DNA of 42,348 bases from a virus. The notes beneath the pieces were generated by a model that was given only the letters and a program-made list of their open reading frames with translations, did no database searches and was not told the DNA's origin. Made by a program: the position numbers and the translations under genes. This document shows, piece by piece, positions 7,489 to 16,610 of the stretch. The stretch covers positions 1-42,348 of IMG/VR virus record IMGVR_UViG_3300043411_001400. One strand, written 5' to 3'. The stretch's first letter is position 1. Each line of letters starts with the position of its first letter.

Positions 7489-8236
7489 CTACAATGATTT
7501 GGTTTTATATTTATCATCTCTGTTAGTGGATTATCCTGGAGCCAGAGATACTTTTTCATATCTTAAATCTAGGATATCTCCAGAATCTATATTGAAATAT
7601 AATTTTGGATATTTTCCACAATTGAACGAAATGAATTTATTATCAAATCATTTAAAGTTCTTAATCAAGAGTCATTTGTATTTCAATACAAATAACCCTG
7701 AGATAAAGTCATCATTTTTGTATTTTGAGAATTATAAGCTGGTTATGCCATACAATGATTTGTATAATAATACTTTGGGTCTAGTCGGAAGAACTATGCT
7801 TTCAGAAGAAGATCAGGAAAAATACAAGATATCGAAATATAAGAATACAAAATTTCCCAAATCTTCTAATCTATTTAATTTAAATTTTGAGCATGAAAAT
7901 ATTATAAATAATGATTATGCGATAATTACAGAGGGTCAGTTTGATGCAATTAAAGCTTCAGATATGAAGGTGAAATGTGTCATTGCCGCTGGCACATCTA
8001 ATATCTCACAAGAGCAATTTTTCTTATTAAAAAGATTCACTAATAATATTTATATTTGTTTGGATAATGATAATGCTGGGCTTATGGGCACAGAATCATT
8101 TATTAACAAGTATAGTAAATATGCTAATCTTTATTATATGAAATTACCAAGTGGGTACAAAGATATAGATGAATTTCTTAAATCATACGATAAAAAATCT
8201 TTTGAAGAATTAAGACAGAATAGTGAAAATACATAA
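7481..8236 (+). CDS. DnaG-type primase catalytic core (Toprim), no zinc-binding domain
   Basis: 251 residues. The RNA polymerase core segment 'KLVMPYNDLYNNTLGLVGRT' (residues 86-105) is followed by 'KFPKSSNLFNL'. The Toprim domain then has E151-G152 in 'AIITEGQFDAIKA' and D195/D197 in 'YICLDNDNAG', with 'YKDIDEFL' near the end. These acidic residues coordinate Mg for primer synthesis. The N-terminal CHC2-type zinc finger and the C-terminal helicase-binding domain of bacterial DnaG are missing, so this is a minimal core; template recognition may be supplied by another protein. It is coupled to dnaJ by an 8-base overlap. Confidence 0.85.
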   Translation: MSDYNDLVLYLSSLLVDYPGARDTFSYLKSRISPESILKYNFGYFPQLNEMNLLSNHLKFLIKSHLYFNTNNPEIKSSFLYFENYKLVMPYNDLYNNTLGLVGRTMLSEEDQEKYKISKYKNTKFPKSSNLFNLNFEHENIINNDYAIITEGQFDAIKASDMKVKCVIAAGTSNISQEQFFLLKRFTNNIYICLDNDNAGLMGTESFINKYSKYANLYYMKLPSGYKDIDEFLKSYDKKSFEELRQNSENT

Positions 8237-8293
8237 GTTATATAGAAACATATAATAGATAATAGCTGATATAATGTCCTATTAGGAGAACAT

Positions 8294-8743
8294 ATGAGTG
8301 AAAGAAGGGAAAGAAAGAATAGAAGTGAGAAATATCAATTTTTATTGTTGGAGACAGCTTGCTCGGCTGAAATGATGGAGGCTTTTTCAAATTCAGAATC
8401 TATTGAGCATAGGCTAAATCCTTTTAAATATGATGAAGAGATAGAAGAATTATATGATCAACTAAAAGAAGCTTTTTGGAATATAGTCGATAATAATTTA
8501 ACCACCAGACAAAAGCAAGTGATTAAGCTATATTGTCAAAATAAAACACAAACAGAAATAGCTAAAGAACTTGGAGTAAATCAATCATCTATAACTAAAA
8601 GCATAAATGGTAACGTTGATTATAAAAATGGTAGAAGATGTTATGGTGGGGCGACCAGAAAAGTTGTTAAGCTTGTAGAATCAGATGAAAATATAAAAAG
8701 AATTCTTAAAAGAATAATGGAATTGAAAGAAGAGAAAATTTAA
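8294..8743 (+). CDS. Sigma-70 region 4-like transcription factor
   Basis: 149 residues. Residues 69-105 ('LTTRQKQVIKLYCQNKTQTE', then 'IAKELGVNQSSITKSING') form a helix-turn-helix typical of sigma region 4, preceded by an acidic helical stretch that could touch RNA polymerase. A clear region 2 (-10 recognition) is not evident. The gene has its own leader with TATAAT at 8270-8275 and AGGAGAA before the ATG. It may be a phage sigma factor or sigma-like activator that directs later transcription, possibly from the TATATAC motifs. A general HTH regulator is the alternative. Confidence 0.65.
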   Translation: MSERRERKNRSEKYQFLLLETACSAEMMEAFSNSESIEHRLNPFKYDEEIEELYDQLKEAFWNIVDNNLTTRQKQVIKLYCQNKTQTEIAKELGVNQSSITKSINGNVDYKNGRRCYGGATRKVVKLVESDENIKRILKRIMELKEEKI

Positions 8744-8801
8744 ATCTGGCACTAAATGCTAATAATACTAAATAATAATTAGAATTATGCTGGAGATAAA
8801 A

Positions 8802-9251
8802 ATGAATAAATTTAAAGTTGATTATACTAATTTAGAAAATGCAGTATTGAAGAAAGCTCATAAGTATGAAGAAGTTAAAGATCAACTTGTAAAAGTTGCT
8901 TTTGATGTTTATAAATTCAAATCAGATGAAAAAGCTAAGCTCTGGCAAATGCATTCTGCTGATGATGGAAATTATATTGTAGCATTATATGATTCTGATG
9001 ATGATTTAATTGAAAAGAAAAGTGATTGGCAAGTTATTGTAAATAAATCTGCTAATAATGTAAATTTCTTTTATCAAGATGAATATGTTACTAAACTACC
9101 TTTGGACTCATTCTCGATGAATTCAAAAGATCTAGAAACTATACTACCAAACAAATTAGCCCAAAATAAAAATTTGGTTAATCTACTATTAAAGAATGTA
9201 AATAGTAAAGTTAAACAGAGTTTGTTAACTAAATTTCCAAGTCTTGCTTAA
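8802..9251 (+). CDS. Hypothetical protein
   Basis: 149 residues. The start at 8802 is chosen over the in-frame ATG at 8787 because TGGAG at 8791-8795 sits at the right distance from 8802 and would otherwise be coding. The N-terminal 40 residues are helical and the middle is beta-rich and acidic ('NYIVALYDSDDDLIEKKSDW'). The C-terminus reads 'LLLKNVNSKVKQSLLTKFPS'. I do not recognise a family. It is the first gene after the sigma-like factor and may open the virion-protein block. Confidence 0.6.
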   Translation: MNKFKVDYTNLENAVLKKAHKYEEVKDQLVKVAFDVYKFKSDEKAKLWQMHSADDGNYIVALYDSDDDLIEKKSDWQVIVNKSANNVNFFYQDEYVTKLPLDSFSMNSKDLETILPNKLAQNKNLVNLLLKNVNSKVKQSLLTKFPSLA

Positions 9252-9266
9252 TGGATAAAAAAATAG

Positions 9267-10826
9267 ATGGAATTTACAAAAATAGCTAAAAATTTGCAAA
9301 TACTAGAAAAAACAATACAAGGTAATGAAAAGTTATCTGTAGATTTTCTATTAAATAAAGTACAAAAAATTGCTTCTGTTAATCCAGAAGACAAAACACT
9401 TGGTTCAATTAAGATAATATTGGAAAAAATGTCTGATCATAATCAGATGTTTATTACAAGAAAAGCTTTGAATGATCTATACAATAGACATTACACATAT
9501 CTAAGCAGATTTGCTGAACACTTCAAAGACGAATTAGGTCTAAAGAAAACAGCATATCCAACTGGTGAATCTCAAAAAGTAGAAAATAAAACTATTAACA
9601 TTAATGACTATAGAGAAAGCACAGTGTTAGATTCAGTTCTAGCTTCTGCTTTTAATTCTGATTCTAAGGCTTCAGTTGAATTAATTAGTAATGCTGAGAA
9701 GATTATAAAATTACAAATGGCTTCAATTGGATTAAGCCCAGATAATGTTAAAGTTGTTGATCATAATTTTGATGCTTTAGTTGTTAATGCTAGTTTTATT
9801 ACTCCAAAAGGACCAACTCAAGTATTAATACCTTTAACAAATAAATTACAAACAAGTGTATTTGTTAGCAACGCTGGTGTACAAGATATTACCAGAGAAA
9901 ACATTGTATCATATATAAAAACAAATGCTGGTCAAAAACTAAAAACTTCTCCAGATGCTATACTAAAAACAATAAGCGCATCTTTAAAAAGAGATTTAAG
10001 TGACTCTGAAATTGCTGCTCTAAAAATAAAAACAACTGGGATGCAATCATTTGCTGGATCTATTCTTGGTCAAGAAGTAGAAATAGTATCAGTAACCGAC
10101 GTAAAGCTTCCTAGACTTTCTGAAACCAGTAGGTACGAGGGAAAGCTTGGTTCTTCGAACCTAGAATGTGTAGCTTTATATGGTGAATCTGGGTTGAAGA
10201 AAGCAGCCAGTGCAGTTGTTAATAGTCTTGAGAATGTTGGCATCACAACATCTTCAGTAAAACTATCTAAATCCATAAAAGATGGAGTTATGTTTTCTGT
10301 TGCTTCAGATACCAGATCATTTTCAGTTCCAGTGAAATTCCTAAACAAATCTCCTTTAGCGCCAGAAATAGTTGTATCCAATGGATCTATACTAAAAATA
10401 GATGCTTCACTATCTAATTCTTTATGTGACCATGGATTAGACAAAAAAGCTTTTATAGAAGCAAAAGATATTGCTTATCTATCAATAGAGGATTTAGTTT
10501 CATTTATACAAAAATCAGCAAGTTCAAAAGAATTTGAAAAATATGAAGCTGGTATGATCGTTCTAAAAGATAGAGATGAATCTTTATATAATACAATAAA
10601 CATTAATCTAATAAATAATACATTAAATAAATCAGCAAGTGTAAAACATAAATGTGGTAAAACAATAAAGATGAAAACAAGTAAATATGATATTTGTTCT
10701 CATACTGGATTACCAATAAATAAAATAGCACATGATGAATATGGTAACTGTATACCATTACACAGAACAAAAATAGCTGAGGCTGACGCTGGTGGTTATT
10801 TTATGACAGCTAAAATATTAGGATAA
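9267..10826 (+). CDS. Large hypothetical, probably virion-associated protein
   Basis: 519 residues. It starts 'MEFTKIAKNLQILEKTI', resembling the 'KIA..L' N-termini at 41261 and 41990. The body is Ser/Ala-rich alpha/beta with no recognised motif. The C-terminus has 'KHKCGK' and 'DICSHTGLPI', a possible Cys/His metal site, and ends 'GGYFMTAKILG'. No good SD precedes the ATG. A 12-codon frame starting at the preceding stop (9251) runs across it, so re-initiation is possible. The function is unknown. Confidence 0.6.
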   Translation: MEFTKIAKNLQILEKTIQGNEKLSVDFLLNKVQKIASVNPEDKTLGSIKIILEKMSDHNQMFITRKALNDLYNRHYTYLSRFAEHFKDELGLKKTAYPTGESQKVENKTININDYRESTVLDSVLASAFNSDSKASVELISNAEKIIKLQMASIGLSPDNVKVVDHNFDALVVNASFITPKGPTQVLIPLTNKLQTSVFVSNAGVQDITRENIVSYIKTNAGQKLKTSPDAILKTISASLKRDLSDSEIAALKIKTTGMQSFAGSILGQEVEIVSVTDVKLPRLSETSRYEGKLGSSNLECVALYGESGLKKAASAVVNSLENVGITTSSVKLSKSIKDGVMFSVASDTRSFSVPVKFLNKSPLAPEIVVSNGSILKIDASLSNSLCDHGLDKKAFIEAKDIAYLSIEDLVSFIQKSASSKEFEKYEAGMIVLKDRDESLYNTININLINNTLNKSASVKHKCGKTIKMKTSKYDICSHTGLPINKIAHDEYGNCIPLHRTKIAEADAGGYFMTAKILG

Positions 10827-10828
10827 AA

Positions 10829-12319
10829 ATGCTAAATAAAGTAAATAAACTTGCTGATTATTTTGAGGTTAAGCTTCGCAAAGAAGCACAAACATCTCAA
10901 GATTATAAAAAAGCCTTAGAAAGGGCTTCAGAGAAAATGTATGATATTTTATCAAAAGACTTTCCAGCTACAGTTGGTGGTAAGAGGGCATTAAGTCTAG
11001 AAAAAGCTAGGGCTTCACTTACTAATTCAGATTTCAGGATATTTAGAGATATTGTGAGATCTGAAAAGGTTAATGCTTTTGGTGAATCATTGCTATCAAT
11101 TTTTGATTCAATAAAAAGCTTAGTAGAGACAGAAATAACCAAAGAAGATGTTATGCAAGTAAGAGAATTTGTTTTTGATCTAACAAAAGAAATTCATGCT
11201 TATGCTGGCTCTAGGGAACTTGGTGAAGATTGTTTTAAATCAATTGAAGCTTTCATTGGAGTAAAAAACAATAGAGATTTAACTCAAGAAGTCAAGCCAA
11301 TTCACAATAGTATATCTAAATCATTAAATGGTCTTGTAAGGTTACTAAATGCTAATGTAATAGACAATCTTGATCCATTTCTAAAAGATTTTGGTAAGTT
11401 GCCAAAAGTAAATGTTGGTAGACAACATGATGCTCCTGCTGGTGAGGCATTTAGGAAGACTCAAGTAAATAATGGCTCAACTAATTATGCAAGATGTCTT
11501 GGTATTGAACCTAGATTGTTTGGACAACTAACAAAATTCTTAGTAGCAGCTGGATATTCTGAGTTAGCCGCCGAGGCAGAATCTTTGGTATCTAAAGCTG
11601 TACTAAAAGTAGATCTAGAAAGTTTCATATCTTATGATTTAGAATTTAAACAGTTAAGATCTAAAATAAGAAAATTAGTTGATAGTGAAGAGTTAATGAG
11701 AAAAACTCAATTTGATAGGCTTAGACCAGATGGCTTCCTAAAATCAGAAAGTGTAATACCAAGGGCATACCCAACTTATGAGAAACTAGATCGTCTAGAA
11801 GAACAGTATAAGAAACTTATAGAATCTGGCAAATTAGATAAAGATAAGGGTGAAGATAAGTTAAGAGAGATCCAGGATTTTAGACTAAAAAGAACAGCAG
11901 AAGAAGCTAGATTCGATAAGGCTCCATATTCAAAAGCTACACTAACAACCCCTGAACAAAAACCAGATCCACTTGCAAGAGAAAAACATCTAGATGAAAT
12001 AAGACATAAAGAAACATCTGAAGTTTTATTCTTAGATGAAAAGTTTAGAAAAGTGCAAAAAGCTATAGATCAACTTGAACTAAAAATAGCTCCTCTTGAA
12101 GATAAGAAAAATAAAAATGTTAGTGATATTGCTAAACTAGAAACATATAAGCGTGAAAAAGATAATCTAACTATAAGTTTGGTTGGTATTAAAGAGCAAT
12201 TATCAAAAGCAACGGAACAAAAGAATAAAGTTCATGAAAGAGTTAAAGAAGAATTATCAGAAATCGAAGAAGGCGATGACTACAAGGCTATAACTGGTTT
12301 TGATCCAGATAGTATATAA
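10829..12319 (+). CDS. Hypothetical helical/coiled-coil protein
   Basis: 496 residues, starting directly after the previous stop with AGGATAAAA as the ribosome-binding site. It is almost wholly helical. It contains a two-helix segment around nt 11515-11610 ('LFGQLTKFLVAAGYSELAAE') of the type repeated in other proteins of this window. A long charged coiled coil of about 100 residues ('KVQKAIDQLELKIAPLEDKK') leads to an acidic end, 'EEGDDYKAITGFDPDSI'. It could be a structural or assembly component. I do not recognise it. Confidence 0.6.
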   Translation: MLNKVNKLADYFEVKLRKEAQTSQDYKKALERASEKMYDILSKDFPATVGGKRALSLEKARASLTNSDFRIFRDIVRSEKVNAFGESLLSIFDSIKSLVETEITKEDVMQVREFVFDLTKEIHAYAGSRELGEDCFKSIEAFIGVKNNRDLTQEVKPIHNSISKSLNGLVRLLNANVIDNLDPFLKDFGKLPKVNVGRQHDAPAGEAFRKTQVNNGSTNYARCLGIEPRLFGQLTKFLVAAGYSELAAEAESLVSKAVLKVDLESFISYDLEFKQLRSKIRKLVDSEELMRKTQFDRLRPDGFLKSESVIPRAYPTYEKLDRLEEQYKKLIESGKLDKDKGEDKLREIQDFRLKRTAEEARFDKAPYSKATLTTPEQKPDPLAREKHLDEIRHKETSEVLFLDEKFRKVQKAIDQLELKIAPLEDKKNKNVSDIAKLETYKREKDNLTISLVGIKEQLSKATEQKNKVHERVKEELSEIEEGDDYKAITGFDPDSI

Positions 12320-12327
12320 GGTTAAAT

Positions 12328-13035
12328 ATGAAAATATCAGAAATGTTAATAGCTATAGCTTCTTGGCTAGAAAGTTCAGATAATGAGGCTTTAATTTTAT
12401 CCGAATACAACGAAGATTGTTGCAAAATAGTTGCTGAGTCATGCGTGCAGGCGGCTGAAATTTTAAAAATTGCTGCTCTCCAAACCGATGAACTAGAGCC
12501 TGAACCAGAATCAGTATTGACTGAAGAATCATTATCTGGATTAGCTAGCATAGCAAATGAATTTGATAATTCAGGTGATCCTGAATTAAAGAAACAAGCA
12601 TCTGTAATAGATGAACTTCTTCTAACAATATCAGCTTCTAAAGATTATGTAAAAATAAAAAAAGCTCAAGAAGCTGAAAAGATAGATAGATTAAAAAAAA
12701 ACTATAATGATACAAAAACAAAATCAGATGAGTTAGCTAAAAAAGATGTAGCTGAGAAAAATATAGATAAATCTGATTATTACAAAAAAGTAGATATCTC
12801 ATCTGAACCATTACAAACAAGATATTGTCCAGATCATGCCGGGGTGATGGCTAGAAGAATATCAGATATGGTAATACAATGTCCATTAGATAAAAAACAA
12901 TATGATTTTGAAAATGGTTTTAGTTTAATGGATGGAACAAGAATACCAGGAAGGACTGTATCTAACCAAACAAAGTTAGATACTCATGAACAGGCATCAA
13001 TATTTTCTACAAGACAAGATAAATTAAATGGCTAA
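12328..13035 (+). CDS. Hypothetical protein with C-terminal Cys/His segment
   Basis: 235 residues. The N-terminal 105 residues are helical and contain the clearest copy of the recurring hairpin 'LSGLASIANEFDNSG' plus 'LKKQASVIDELLLT' (residues 69-100). A Lys/Asp-rich linker follows. The C-terminal part has 'RYCPDHAGVMARRISDMVIQ' then 'CPLDKKQYDFENGF' (C167, H170, C185), which looks like a degenerate zinc-ribbon or rubredoxin-like knuckle. It overlaps the next gene by 8 bases. The function is unknown, but the context is packaging or virion. Confidence 0.6.
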   Translation: MKISEMLIAIASWLESSDNEALILSEYNEDCCKIVAESCVQAAEILKIAALQTDELEPEPESVLTEESLSGLASIANEFDNSGDPELKKQASVIDELLLTISASKDYVKIKKAQEAEKIDRLKKNYNDTKTKSDELAKKDVAEKNIDKSDYYKKVDISSEPLQTRYCPDHAGVMARRISDMVIQCPLDKKQYDFENGFSLMDGTRIPGRTVSNQTKLDTHEQASIFSTRQDKLNG

Positions 13036-13789
13036 GACTTTAGATGTAGATAAATTGTTAGAGCATCCAGATAAAGATGAATTAATCTCGATGCTTTCAA
13101 TTGATACTACACCAAAACAAATAAATGATTGGTTAAAATCCAAATATTCAACTGTTGGTGAGAGTAAACTTGTGTTATCAGAAAGATATCTTAAAGAATT
13201 CAAAGAAGAATATCTTGATCTTTATCAAAAAATAAGAGAAGATATATATAAAACAAAATTCAATAAGGCTTCTCCTGAAGAAAAAGTAGCTTTGGCATTG
13301 AATGGTAATTCTGCTTATAAAAACAGAATATTAGAATTAGCTGATAAGAAAATAGATTTAGACCAAATGATGGCTAATTTACTTTTAAATATCGAAGATC
13401 GTGTTGCAGATTACTTTGACCAGACATCAAATATGAGACTAAATGAAAGAACAAGCAGAGCCCTTGTTGAATGGGTTGATGCTATGGGAGCGGCAGTAGA
13501 AAGATTAGATAAGATAAGAAGACAAGATAAACTTGAATTAGAAAAAGGAAGTGTTGTTAACAATACTCAAATAAACATTCAAGTTTTAGATCAGCAAATG
13601 AGTGAAGTTTACGAAGTAATAAAAGAAATATTAAAAGAATTTGATATGGTTAGTTCTATGAAATTTATGGATCTACTAAATTCTAGAATCTCTAGTATTA
13701 AAGAGAATAAAAAAGAATTATCAGTAGATCAGCACTTGGCTGAAGTTAAGTTATTGAGCCAAAGTGTACAAAATAAACTAAATGGATAA
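13028..13789 (+). CDS. Helical protein; weak candidate for small terminase subunit
   Basis: 253 residues. The N-terminus 'DELISMLSIDTTPKQINDWL' followed by 'KSKYSTVGESKLVLSERYLK' looks like an HTH that senses DNA. Long amphipathic helices then run to the end, suited to oligomerisation. Small terminase subunits have this HTH plus coiled-coil layout. The large terminase lies about 4.4 kb downstream with five genes in between, so the assignment is tentative. It overlaps the upstream gene and is two bases from the next ATG. Confidence 0.5.
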   Translation: MAKTLDVDKLLEHPDKDELISMLSIDTTPKQINDWLKSKYSTVGESKLVLSERYLKEFKEEYLDLYQKIREDIYKTKFNKASPEEKVALALNGNSAYKNRILELADKKIDLDQMMANLLLNIEDRVADYFDQTSNMRLNERTSRALVEWVDAMGAAVERLDKIRRQDKLELEKGSVVNNTQINIQVLDQQMSEVYEVIKEILKEFDMVSSMKFMDLLNSRISSIKENKKELSVDQHLAEVKLLSQSVQNKLNG

Positions 13790-13791
13790 TA

Positions 13792-15357
13792 ATGAACGTA
13801 GAAGAGTTAGTATTACTTGCAAAATATGAATACGAAGAATTACAAAAGACTTCTTATCCTAATTATGACATTAAAGAATTAGAAGGTCAGTATGATTCAA
13901 AGAAATGGCTTGCTGCAATGCAGGACATTAATTCTTTGACCTCCAATGGTGAATCTAGATATGATGCTGTCGCTAAGACTACAAGCGGATGGGCTCATAA
14001 AGAGCTACAAAACTTTCTTAAATGGATGAAGTACTATGATAGTGGAGACTATCTAAAGTATAAATTTGCTTCTTTATGGGATGAAAAGAACCCAGGCTAC
14101 TTTTTCTCATTCAAAGATAAAAATTATTCTACTGATTTCACTAAACCAGAAGAACCAAAAGTAGATAGGGCTGTACTTACTGAAAATAACAGAAAGAAAA
14201 TGTTATCAAGACTACAATCTCTAAAGAAAATACTATTATCTAAAGAATCTAGAGAATTAGCTGGTCCAGAATTTGATGCATTGATAGAAGCTATTTATGA
14301 TCTTGAGAAAAGAATCAGTAAATTACAAAAACTATCTGAAACAACTTACATTGATCTTATTATAAGACAAGCAAATGCATTAAAGCATAAAAATAATACT
14401 TTTTCTTCTGAAGTATTGTATAAATTTGCTCAAATAAATTCAACTGAGCCTGTTTCTCCAACTCAAGATAAGAAGATGGAGCAAAACACAACAACAGAGC
14501 TACCTAGTCCAAACCAGAACATTACAACAACACTTCCACCACCTTCGCCCCCAGCACCACCAACGCAAATGCAGGGGGCTCCAGGAAACATTCCTGGAGA
14601 AGCTCCTGGTCAAGTCAATCCTGGTAATAAAGTTGTTAAGCCAACAGATAATATCGAAGGCATAAAAGGGTTTGTTAACAAATTACAAGGTAATATAGAC
14701 GATAATTCATCAGAAGATGAATTATATGTGAGTGATTTTGTTGTAGAAGCTCAAGTTAATGATTCTGTTCCAGAACCAATATCTGTTAAAGAGCCATTGA
14801 ATATAGATCCAAAAGCTCCAGTTCAAAACCCACAGTTATCAAATACTAATTTGGATCAAAAAATAGATGAATTATTTAAAGGAATAACAGTAAAGGATGT
14901 TGTTGTTAAGCTTGAAGAAATCTCTCAAGTATATAAGCAAAGAGAGCTTCCAAGGCAATTAGCAATAGTAGATATGATGTTATCCTCATTAAACTTAAAC
15001 TCTTATTTTGAAGCTTTATCTGAAGCTGAAAATAGAGCCATTGAAAGCAATAACTATATTGCTGTTCGTATTGATGAAATGTTATCTAAACTACGTGGAG
15101 CATTGGATACCAAAGATTTAGATCTAATTAAGAAAGATAGACCAGTTTCACCAGAGGCAGAATCAGTTAGAAAGAATCTTGAGAATCAAGAAGCATTAGA
15201 TGACAAGAAAAAACAAGTAAAGAAAGATCTTGAAAATCAAGCAATAATGTCTCAAATAAAAGAAGAGCCTGAGATAACAGTAAATGAAAATGATCTAAAT
15301 AAACCAGAAGCTCCAAAACCAGCTGCACCACAACAACCAGTTCCACCAGTTAAATAA
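13792..15357 (+). CDS. Hypothetical proline-rich, probably structural protein
   Basis: 521 residues. An N-terminal domain of about 95 residues contains many aromatics ('NFLKWMKYYDSGDYLKYKFA'). It is followed by a helical region, a Pro/Gly/Gln/Thr-rich linker (about residues 225-290, 'TTLPPPSPPAPPTQMQ'), a second helical domain ('LDQKIDELFKGITVKDVVVK') and a Pro/Ala/Gln tail. Similar proline linkers occur in the portal C-terminus and in the protease/scaffold protein. No enzymatic motif is seen. It is probably a virion or assembly protein. Confidence 0.6.
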   Translation: MNVEELVLLAKYEYEELQKTSYPNYDIKELEGQYDSKKWLAAMQDINSLTSNGESRYDAVAKTTSGWAHKELQNFLKWMKYYDSGDYLKYKFASLWDEKNPGYFFSFKDKNYSTDFTKPEEPKVDRAVLTENNRKKMLSRLQSLKKILLSKESRELAGPEFDALIEAIYDLEKRISKLQKLSETTYIDLIIRQANALKHKNNTFSSEVLYKFAQINSTEPVSPTQDKKMEQNTTTELPSPNQNITTTLPPPSPPAPPTQMQGAPGNIPGEAPGQVNPGNKVVKPTDNIEGIKGFVNKLQGNIDDNSSEDELYVSDFVVEAQVNDSVPEPISVKEPLNIDPKAPVQNPQLSNTNLDQKIDELFKGITVKDVVVKLEEISQVYKQRELPRQLAIVDMMLSSLNLNSYFEALSEAENRAIESNNYIAVRIDEMLSKLRGALDTKDLDLIKKDRPVSPEAESVRKNLENQEALDDKKKQVKKDLENQAIMSQIKEEPEITVNENDLNKPEAPKPAAPQQPVPPVK

Positions 15358-15385
15358 TTAGTGCATTTTAATTAATATTTTCATA

Positions 15386-16114
15386 ATGAAATTAATCGAT
15401 GTACTAAATTTAATAGAGGAAGTTTCTATTAAAAATAAAACTTCAAAGCCATATGCCTGCGGTGGAGTTGTAAGAGATAAAGTTTTAAATAGAATAACTA
15501 AAATCAATGATTTAGATATTACAACTGGTGATACTTCAATTTATCTATTAGGGCAAGAATTTTATAATAAGATGTCCAAGATATACAATATAGAAGGAAC
15601 TACGGCTAAAGATAGCCACTACACAATTACTTTTGGTAATTTAAAGATAGACTTTTCTTCTAACTATATTCATCCTAACATAACTCACATCCTAAAATCA
15701 ACAAACTATTCTTCACTAGAGCTTGAAACATATTCAAGAGATTATACTTGTAATTCATTACTATCTGATTTAAAGTTTGAAGAAGTATTAGATATTACAA
15801 AACGTGGAAAGCAAGATATCAATTCTAAAGTAATAGATACTTGTTTAGATCCATCTTATACTTTACCAGTACAAAATAATCGTAGCTTTAGAGCGGCTTA
15901 TCTTTCATTAAAATTAGGTTTTGATATACACCCTAGGGTTATGAAGTGGATAAAAGAAAACGCAATGATTGTTCAAAATTGTAAATTTAAATATCTTGAT
16001 GAGAAAATAGCAATGATGACTGCTTTGGATAAACAAAGAACATCTAAGATATTAAAAGATACAAACATGTATGCCTACATACCACAAGAAATAATTCTAA
16101 GGAATGATCTATGA
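15386..16114 (+). CDS. tRNA nucleotidyltransferase (CCA-adding enzyme)/poly(A) polymerase-like head domain
   Basis: 242 residues. Class II nucleotidyltransferase motifs are clear. The nucleotide-binding 'ACGGVVRD' is at residues 24-31, the metal-binding 'NDLDITTGD' has D42 and D44, and the third carboxylate is in 'LKIDFSS' (D89). 'RDYTCNSL' (118-125) matches the RDFT.N motif, and 'NRSFRAAYLSLKLGF' matches the sugar/base-recognition helix. This is the head and neck of a CCA-adding enzyme; the tRNA-gripping body and tail are missing (bacterial enzymes are about 400 residues). It may repair or mature tRNA 3' ends for phage translation. There is no SD, and it sits between virion-type genes. Confidence 0.82.
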   Translation: MKLIDVLNLIEEVSIKNKTSKPYACGGVVRDKVLNRITKINDLDITTGDTSIYLLGQEFYNKMSKIYNIEGTTAKDSHYTITFGNLKIDFSSNYIHPNITHILKSTNYSSLELETYSRDYTCNSLLSDLKFEEVLDITKRGKQDINSKVIDTCLDPSYTLPVQNNRSFRAAYLSLKLGFDIHPRVMKWIKENAMIVQNCKFKYLDEKIAMMTALDKQRTSKILKDTNMYAYIPQEIILRNDL

Positions 16115-16584
16115 ATTTTCTTCAAAAGAACTATTCTCCAGACGAGAGTTTGTTTTCTAACATGAAGCAGTACAAAAGCGTTAAAGATTTTTTAAAGAAA
16201 AGAAAATCAAAACAAAGGCTAAGAAGATTAGCTATGATAAATTTTATAGCAAGAGGAATAGATTTTGATATTGACCAAACAATAACGCCAATAATAGGCG
16301 ATGGTGGTTCATATCAAGAATCCGTTGCTGTTGGTGGTAGGACAGATAAATATTTATCCATGAATGATTTTGATGATAAAGATGTTTCAAAATTAAATAT
16401 TGGTAGAGATTATGACTCTGAAGAGAAAGATGGTGAAGGTAAGTCAGATAAACCAATTAAAACTGATCATTCTATAAATGGTCTGGAGAGAGAATATAAT
16501 CCAGAAGAATTGGAAGTTAACTTTAATCAAAATAATTATTATGGTATCCAGGACGCTGGCAACAACGCTTATAGCAACATATAA
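16111..16584 (+). CDS. Small hypothetical protein
   Basis: 157 residues, coupled to the nucleotidyltransferase by ATGA. A basic N-terminal 45 residues ('VKDFLKKRKSKQRLRRLAMI') precedes an acidic, glycine- and asparagine-rich, probably disordered remainder ending 'NNYYGIQDAGNNAYSNI'. No family is recognised. The charge pattern would suit a small virion or DNA-contact protein, which is only a guess. Confidence 0.6.
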   Translation: MNFLQKNYSPDESLFSNMKQYKSVKDFLKKRKSKQRLRRLAMINFIARGIDFDIDQTITPIIGDGGSYQESVAVGGRTDKYLSMNDFDDKDVSKLNIGRDYDSEEKDGEGKSDKPIKTDHSINGLEREYNPEELEVNFNQNNYYGIQDAGNNAYSNI

Positions 16585-16610
16585 TTATAATAAATTCATA
16601 TAGGGAATAA

